Positions 59,691 through 64,000 of a stretch of 64,000 bases of DNA are shown here, in pieces. Where the stretch lies: the NCBI RefSeq assembly GCF_022829685.1, contig NZ_JAKSYE010000029.1, positions 1-64,000 of the forward strand, read 5' to 3'. Position 1 is the first letter of the stretch, and the number at the start of each line of letters is the position of its first letter. Source of the stretch: Methylobacterium sp. E-045. Its GTDB lineage: Bacteria > Pseudomonadota > Alphaproteobacteria > Rhizobiales > Beijerinckiaceae. The position numbers were made by a program, and so were the translations under genes. Under the pieces are notes generated by a model. It had not been told where the DNA came from, made no database searches, and was given only the letters and a program-made list of their open reading frames with translations.

Positions 59691-61930
59691 CGGCCGGCCG
59701 TCCCGGGAATGGCCGCCGCAGGGGGCACCTCCGCGCGCGACCGCTGCGGGCGCAGGGTCTCGGCCAGCAGTTCCACCTGAGTCACGAGCCGCACGAGGGA
59801 CTCGGCGCGGGGCAAGTCGGGATGGACGGGCAGGGCGCCGCCATCCTCGGCGAGACGGGCGAGGGTGGTGGTGATCCACAGGGTCCAGGCGCGGCACGCC
59901 TCCGCCTCGTCTTCGGCCTCGCCTGTGGGCACCTTGGCGGGATCGGGCTTGGGCTCGGCATGGCGCAGGGCCGAGAGGCGCGCGCCGATCCGGCGCAGGG
60001 TCGCGTCGGCGACCATCGCGGTCTCGACCTGGGGGTGGCGCCCGGCGCGGGGCTGCTGCAGGGCGCGGGAGAGGGCGGCCTCCAGGGTGTTGAGGGCGAG
60101 GCCGCTGGCCCGCGCCGCGGCCTCCGCTGCCCCGCTCCCCTCGGCCTCCGCCCGGTTCGAGAGCACGGTGCGCGCGAAATCGGCATGGGCCTTCACGGCC
60201 TTCCTGAGTTCGAGGCGGACCTGATCGGGTTCCCAGACCGGCCAGAGCAGCAGGCTGCTCGCCACGGCGATGAGACCTCCGAGCAGGGTGAAGAGCGCGC
60301 GCATGCCCGCGACCTCCCAGGAGGCATGGCCGGGCTCCATCACCTCAACCAGCAGCACCACGAGGGGCGTCAGGCAGGCGATGAAGAAGGCGTAGCTCAC
60401 CTGCCGGGCGGCGAAGCCGATGATGCTCAGGGGAAAGATCAGCGCCGCGAGCGCCAGGGTCGTCGTGGCGAGGCTGGCGAGCAGGGCGCCGAACAGCCCG
60501 CCGAGCACCGTGCCGCCGATCCGCTCCAGCGCCCGCTGCCAGGTGGCGGCGTAGAAGGGCTGCATGGTCAGCACCACCGTGATGGTGAGCCAGTGGGTGA
60601 ACGGGCCCGGCCAGAGCAGGGTGAGGCCGAGGACCGGGGCGGTGACGGTGCTGGCGCGGATCGCGTGCCGCAGGTTCGGCGAGGCGAGGGTGAAGTTGGC
60701 CTTCAGCGGGCCGAGCAGTCGCTGGCGCAGGGGCAGGCTGGCGCTCCCCAGCAGCGTGCCGCCGGGGCGATACCCTTCCGGCGTCGAGAGCTTGGCCCCG
60801 ATGCGGACGCGGTCGAGGATGCGCTCGGCCAGGGCCTTGAGAGCCGGGTCGGACGCGAAGCCGCGTCCCGCCCGCGCGATCGAGCGCTCGATGCGCGGCA
60901 GGTCGAGGACGGTGTCGTCGCGGATCGCCCGCGCGACCACGAGGAGGAGCGGCCGCAGGCGGCGCAGCAGGCGCCGGGTCCGGACCTGGCGGTTGGGATT
61001 GCGGTCGGCCTCGATCCGGTCGGACAGGGCGATGAGGGCGGCGAAGATCTGCTCGGCGCTCTCCAGCCGGATCAGCGCCTGGGCGGTGCGGTCGGAGACG
61101 CGCTCGCGGCTGCGGGCGAGGTCGACGATGAGGCCGCGGGCGAGTTCGATCGCCTCGCGCACGCCGCGGCGATGGGCGCGGGCATGGTCGTCGAAGCCCG
61201 CCGCGTCGGCCTCGTCAGAGGCCGCGAGGTCTTCGAGGTCGCCGCTGAGCAGGGCGAGCCGGCGCCAGACCTCGGCCACGGCCCGCTGGGTCGGTCGATA
61301 GGGGTTGAGCCGCCACAAAGCGAGGGCCAGCACCGTCGCCCACAGGCCGCCGGCCAGCACCATCGCCCCGGCGATGACGGCCTCGCCGCCGGTGAGCGGA
61401 CGGTCGAGGGCGAAGGCCAGGACGAGGACGAGAACGTTGCCGGCGGTCTGCTCCTGCACCCCCCAGACCCGCGCATAGGTGCAGCAGAAGATGACGAGGG
61501 TGGCGAGCGGCACCACGACGGCCGGGCCATGGGGCTGGAGCAGCCCGAACAGGCTCCAGATCAGGCTGCCGAGCACCGAGAACCCGGCGAGCACCATCAG
61601 GCGGGAGCGCATCGGGCCGCCGATATCGGCAAAGCAGGTGAGGTTGGCCGCCAGCGCCATGATCAGGAGCGGCGGCCACGCCACGAACTCGTGGAGAAGG
61701 ATGACGGTGCCGAAGGCGCAGGCCGCCCGGATGCCTTCGACGATGCTGAGCCCGCGCGGGTCGAGGGCGATCGGCAGGCGCGCGAGGTTCGATCCCGGCG
61801 TGGAGAGGGACCCCCGCCCCATCAGGAAGCCGGACACGCGCCCGCGCCGGAGGCCGTCGGAGACGGCGCCGCTCGCCTTGGCCCTGGGGTTCGGAGGGAG
61901 GGGCAACCGAGACGCTCCGCCGGGCGGCAT
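59687..61930 (-). CDS. FUSC-family membrane transporter
   Basis: A 747-residue FUSC (fusaric acid resistance/aromatic acid efflux, YccS/AaeB-type) protein. It has two sets of about five membrane helices separated by a cytosolic domain: the first around residues 60-210 (IRAACAFGTVILLHEFVAWPPLLIMALAANLTCF, VLVLVLAFALDRPLTGGEAVIAGAMVLAGGLWATVLALALWRLNPYRPTQ), the second around 420-570 (HAIRASTVTAPVLGLTLLWPGPFTHWLTITVVLTMQPFYAATWQRALERIGGTVLGGLFGALLASL). The 'WLTITVVLTMQP...T...A..R..GTVLG' block is the FUSC signature. The C-terminal 180 residues are helical and cytosolic. Substrate unknown; family members extrude hydroxylated aromatic acids. The start at 61930 may be early, as an internal start near residue 37 is also possible. 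Stop shared with repeat copy 3. Confidence 0.88.
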   Translation of the reverse strand: MPPGGASRLPLPPNPRAKASGAVSDGLRRGRVSGFLMGRGSLSTPGSNLARLPIALDPRGLSIVEGIRAACAFGTVILLHEFVAWPPLLIMALAANLTCFADIGGPMRSRLMVLAGFSVLGSLIWSLFGLLQPHGPAVVVPLATLVIFCCTYARVWGVQEQTAGNVLVLVLAFALDRPLTGGEAVIAGAMVLAGGLWATVLALALWRLNPYRPTQRAVAEVWRRLALLSGDLEDLAASDEADAAGFDDHARAHRRGVREAIELARGLIVDLARSRERVSDRTAQALIRLESAEQIFAALIALSDRIEADRNPNRQVRTRRLLRRLRPLLLVVARAIRDDTVLDLPRIERSIARAGRGFASDPALKALAERILDRVRIGAKLSTPEGYRPGGTLLGSASLPLRQRLLGPLKANFTLASPNLRHAIRASTVTAPVLGLTLLWPGPFTHWLTITVVLTMQPFYAATWQRALERIGGTVLGGLFGALLASLATTTLALAALIFPLSIIGFAARQVSYAFFIACLTPLVVLLVEVMEPGHASWEVAGMRALFTLLGGLIAVASSLLLWPVWEPDQVRLELRKAVKAHADFARTVLSNRAEAEGSGAAEAAARASGLALNTLEAALSRALQQPRAGRHPQVETAMVADATLRRIGARLSALRHAEPKPDPAKVPTGEAEDEAEACRAWTLWITTTLARLAEDGGALPVHPDLPRAESLVRLVTQVELLAETLRPQRSRAEVPPAAAIPGTAGR

Positions 61931-62161
61931 GCCCGGTGTCAGGCGGTTCTAGAGCCGATCGCCGCAGCGCAAAACCCATGACCTCGACCCCGCCGGGCGG
62001 ATCGGCATTCAGCGCATGGCGACCCGTCCGGCCCGTTGGATTTCGTATGCATTTTCACCGGCGAGGGTTGGAAAACGTCCAGTCTGGCCGGTGCCTTGCA
62101 TGGGCGGTTCTTACACCGGCAATTCTGCCGATCATCGGCAACTGAGGAAAAGCACAACACG

Positions 62162-63775
62162 ATGAGAGGCTTGGCAGAACATCTTCGCGTCGGACTCGTG
62201 GCCGCGGCGCTGGCCGCCGGCGGCATGGCGCCGTCCGCCTGGGCGCAGGGAACGCTGCGGATCGGCATGACCGCGTCGGACATCCCGCTCACCACGGGAC
62301 AGGCCGACAATGGCGGCGAGGGCATGCGCTTCACCGGCTACACGGTCTACGACGCGCTCATCAACTGGGACCTGTCGAGCGCGACCAAGCCCTCCGACCT
62401 CACTCCGGGCCTCGCCACCTCCTGGGAGGTGGAGGCCGCCGACAAGACCAAGTGGATCTTCAAGCTGCGCCCCGGCGTAACCTTCCACGACGGGTCGCCC
62501 TTCACCGCCGAGTCGGTGGTGTGGAACCTCGACAAGCTCCTCAAGACCGACGCACCGCAATTCGATCCGCGCCAATCGGCGCAGGGGCGGTCGCGCATCC
62601 CCGGCGTCGCCAGCTACCGCGTGGTCGATCCGATGACGGTGGAGATCACCACCAAGGCGCCGGACGCGACGCTGCCCTACCAGATCGCCTGGATCATGAT
62701 GTCCTCGCCGGCGCAGTGGGAGAAGCTGGGCAGGAGCTGGGACGCCTTCGCCAAGACCCCGTCCGGGACCGGCCCGTGGAAGCTGACCCTGTTCGCCCCG
62801 CGCGAGCGCGCCGAGATGGCCCCCTTCGCCGAATACTGGGACAAGGCGCGGGTGCCCAAGCTCGACAAGCTGGTGCTCGTGCCCCTGCCGGAGGCCAATG
62901 CCCGCGTGGCGGCCCTTCGCTCGGGCCAGGTCGACTGGATCGAGGCCCCGCCGCCGGACGCCATCGCCTCCCTCAAGGGGGCGGGGTTCAGCATCGTCAC
63001 CAATGCCTATCCGCATAACTGGACCTGGCACCTGTCGCGGGCCGAGGGCTCGCCGTGGAACGACATCCGCGTGCGCAAGGCCGCCAACCTCGCCGTCGAC
63101 CGCGAGGGCATGAAGGAGATGCTCAGCGGCCTGATGATCCCGGCACAGGGCTTCATGCCGCCGGGCTCGGCCTGGTTCGGTTCGCCGACCTTCAAGCCGA
63201 CCTACGACCCGGAGGCGGCCAAGAAGCTCCTGGCCGAGGCGGGGTACGGCCCCAACAAGCCCATCGTCACCAAGATCCTCATCGCGCCCTCGGGCTCGGG
63301 CCAGATGCAGCCCCTGCCGATGAACGAGCTGATCCAGCAGAACCTCGCCGATATCGGAATCAAGGTGAATTTCGAAGTCGTCGAGTGGAACGCGCTCATC
63401 AACCTCTGGCGGGCCGGCTCGAAGGCCGACGTGTCGCGCGGCGCCACGGGGATGAACTTCTCCTACTTCATCCAGGACCCCTTCACCGGCTTCATCCGCC
63501 ACCTCCAGTGCAACCTCGCCGCCCCCAACGGCACGAACTGGGGCCATTACTGCGACCCCGAGATGGACAAGCTGTTCGATCAGGTCCGCACGACCTTCGA
63601 TCCGGCCGAGCAGATCAAGGTGCTGCAGAAGGTCCACGAGAAATACGTCGACGAGGCGCTGTTCCTCATGGTCGCCCACGACACCAACCCCCGCGCCATG
63701 AGCTCGAAGGTGAAGGGCTTCGTCCAGGCCCAGAATTGGTACCAGGACTTCTCGCCCATCACGGTTGGAAAATGA
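62162..63775 (+). CDS. Peptide/nickel-type ABC transporter substrate-binding protein
   Basis: A 537-residue periplasmic SBP_bac_5 family protein with signal peptide (VGLVAAALAAGGMAPSAWAQ). The mature start GTLRIGMTASDIPLTTGQADNGGEG and YTVYDALINWDLS are typical of cluster C binding proteins. LTPGLATSWEVEAADKTKWIFKLRPGVTFHDGSPFTAESVVWNLDKLL is the family signature, and the C-terminal half includes VRKAANLAVDREGMKEMLSG. These proteins bring oligopeptides, glutathione or metal-chelate ligands to an inner-membrane ABC importer, whose permease genes may lie to the right of the window. A separate fragment of a peptide ABC ATPase is at 11341 and is not linked. No permease is present before the window edge. 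Confidence 0.9.
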   Translation: MRGLAEHLRVGLVAAALAAGGMAPSAWAQGTLRIGMTASDIPLTTGQADNGGEGMRFTGYTVYDALINWDLSSATKPSDLTPGLATSWEVEAADKTKWIFKLRPGVTFHDGSPFTAESVVWNLDKLLKTDAPQFDPRQSAQGRSRIPGVASYRVVDPMTVEITTKAPDATLPYQIAWIMMSSPAQWEKLGRSWDAFAKTPSGTGPWKLTLFAPRERAEMAPFAEYWDKARVPKLDKLVLVPLPEANARVAALRSGQVDWIEAPPPDAIASLKGAGFSIVTNAYPHNWTWHLSRAEGSPWNDIRVRKAANLAVDREGMKEMLSGLMIPAQGFMPPGSAWFGSPTFKPTYDPEAAKKLLAEAGYGPNKPIVTKILIAPSGSGQMQPLPMNELIQQNLADIGIKVNFEVVEWNALINLWRAGSKADVSRGATGMNFSYFIQDPFTGFIRHLQCNLAAPNGTNWGHYCDPEMDKLFDQVRTTFDPAEQIKVLQKVHEKYVDEALFLMVAHDTNPRAMSSKVKGFVQAQNWYQDFSPITVGK

Positions 63776-63782
63776 GACGCGT

Positions 63783-63820
63783 CCTCCCTCCCCCCTGTGG
63801 GGAGGGACCGAGGGTGGGGG
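63783..63820 (+). repeat. Left arm of an inverted repeat flanking repeat copy 4
   Basis: CTCCCTCCCCCCTGTGGGGAGGGACC... is itself a hairpin (CCCTCCC/GGGAGGG). The reverse complement of bases 63963-64000, which begins CTCCTCCCCCTTGTGGGGAGG, resembles this arm base for base in most positions. The two arms bracket copy 4 and could form a large stem. Such GC-rich hairpins are common between alphaproteobacterial genes. Confidence 0.6.
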
Positions 63821-63828
63821 ACGCTCCG

Positions 63829-63934
63829 CTAGAGCGCTCTCCGCCGAAGTGGATGCCGGTTCGGCGAAAAAGAGTGCGACAAAACAAAGATCTAGAGGTG
63901 TGCCTCGACCCAACGTGGTCGGGCGCAGCTCTAG
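63829..63934 (-). repeat. 106-bp interspersed CTAG-ended repeat, copy 4
   Basis: Reverse-orientation copy, the best preserved. Read on the minus strand it starts CTAGAGCTGCGCCCGACC, has TTGGGTCG pairing with CGACC, an internal CTCTAGATC, then TTTGTTTTGTCGC, the CGCCGAA...TTCGGCG stem, and ends GAGCGCTCTAG. It lies 53 bp after the substrate-binding-protein stop, opposite in direction, between two GC-rich hairpin arms. No gene stop overlaps it within the window. Confidence 0.93.
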
Positions 63935-63962
63935 CCTTCCCAGGAAAAGGCTCGCCCTGCCA

Positions 63963-64000
63963 CCCCCACCTCCAACTCCTCCCCACAAGGGGGAGGAGCG
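63963..64000 (-). repeat. Right arm of the inverted repeat flanking repeat copy 4 (runs to the window edge)
   Basis: CCTCCAACTCCTCCCCACAAGGGGGAGGAG contains a hairpin (CTCCTCCCC/GGGGGAGGAG) and is an imperfect inverted copy of 63783-63820. It continues to the window edge, so its full extent is unknown. Confidence 0.55.

Overview
This is high-GC chromosomal DNA with dense coding and many coupled starts (ATGA, TGATG and GTGA overlaps). It looks like an alphaproteobacterium of the order Hyphomicrobiales, most probably a Methylobacterium/Methylorubrum relative. The support is a bacteriophytochrome with its heme oxygenase, a DUF2778 protein, a complete malonate decarboxylase locus, and promoters matching the EcfG general-stress consensus (GGAAC-N16/17-CGTT). 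The taxonomic call is inference. I see no rRNA, tRNA, CRISPR array or intact insertion sequence.

Layout. (1) 1-324: start of an exported porin-like gene that runs off the left edge. (2) 1.0-6.8 kb: a DeoR regulator followed by a tightly overlapping set: a Zn-dependent carbamoylase/amidohydrolase, two related choline-kinase-like phosphotransferases, an inositol-monophosphatase-type phosphatase, and then a histone-deacetylase-like amidohydrolase. I do not recognise a named pathway for this set. (3) 7.2-10.1 kb: bacteriophytochrome kinase coupled to heme oxygenase. (4) 10-20 kb: small exported proteins, D-serine dehydratase beside the remnant of a peptide ABC transporter ATPase, a Zn alcohol dehydrogenase, a DUF2778 protein, an Ldh-family oxidoreductase and an App1-type phosphatase. 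Three small secreted proteins have EcfG-like promoters. (5) 20.2-28.4 kb: malonate use, with mdcA-C-D-E-G-B-H on the minus strand, divergent madL-madM and an MdcY-type repressor, and a likely MdcY operator between the two arms.

(6) 28.6-35.8 kb: metal uptake. A siderophore-type TonB receptor is followed by a four-gene set of DUF2946-like, PepSY membrane protein, DUF2946-like and a second TonB receptor. (7) 36-37.5 kb: lytic transglycosylase and DUF4126 membrane protein. (8) 37.9-44.7 kb: a signalling/membrane unit of single-domain response regulator, AI-2E-type exporter with a large C-terminal extension, pentapeptide-repeat protein with an ion-channel tail, and CHASE3 hybrid kinase with two receiver domains. 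(9) 44.8-46.3 kb: small stress or envelope genes, including a ribosome-modulation-factor-like gene behind an EcfG promoter that is followed immediately by an intrinsic terminator. (10) 46.4-55.4 kb: surface polysaccharide cluster with glycosyltransferases, two multi-domain fusions and a Wzm/Wzt exporter. Its middle is visibly richer in A/T than its surroundings. (11) 55.5-63.8 kb: LysR regulator, small exported protein, DUF3606 protein, EEP hydrolase, cardiolipin synthase, FUSC transporter and a peptide-type ABC substrate-binding protein.

The most unusual structural feature is a family of four interspersed repeats (10792, 44706, 59585, 63829), each exactly 106 bp from CTAG to CTAG. They have short inverted ends and internal stem-loops. 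In three of the four, the terminal CTAG supplies the stop codon of the adjacent gene.
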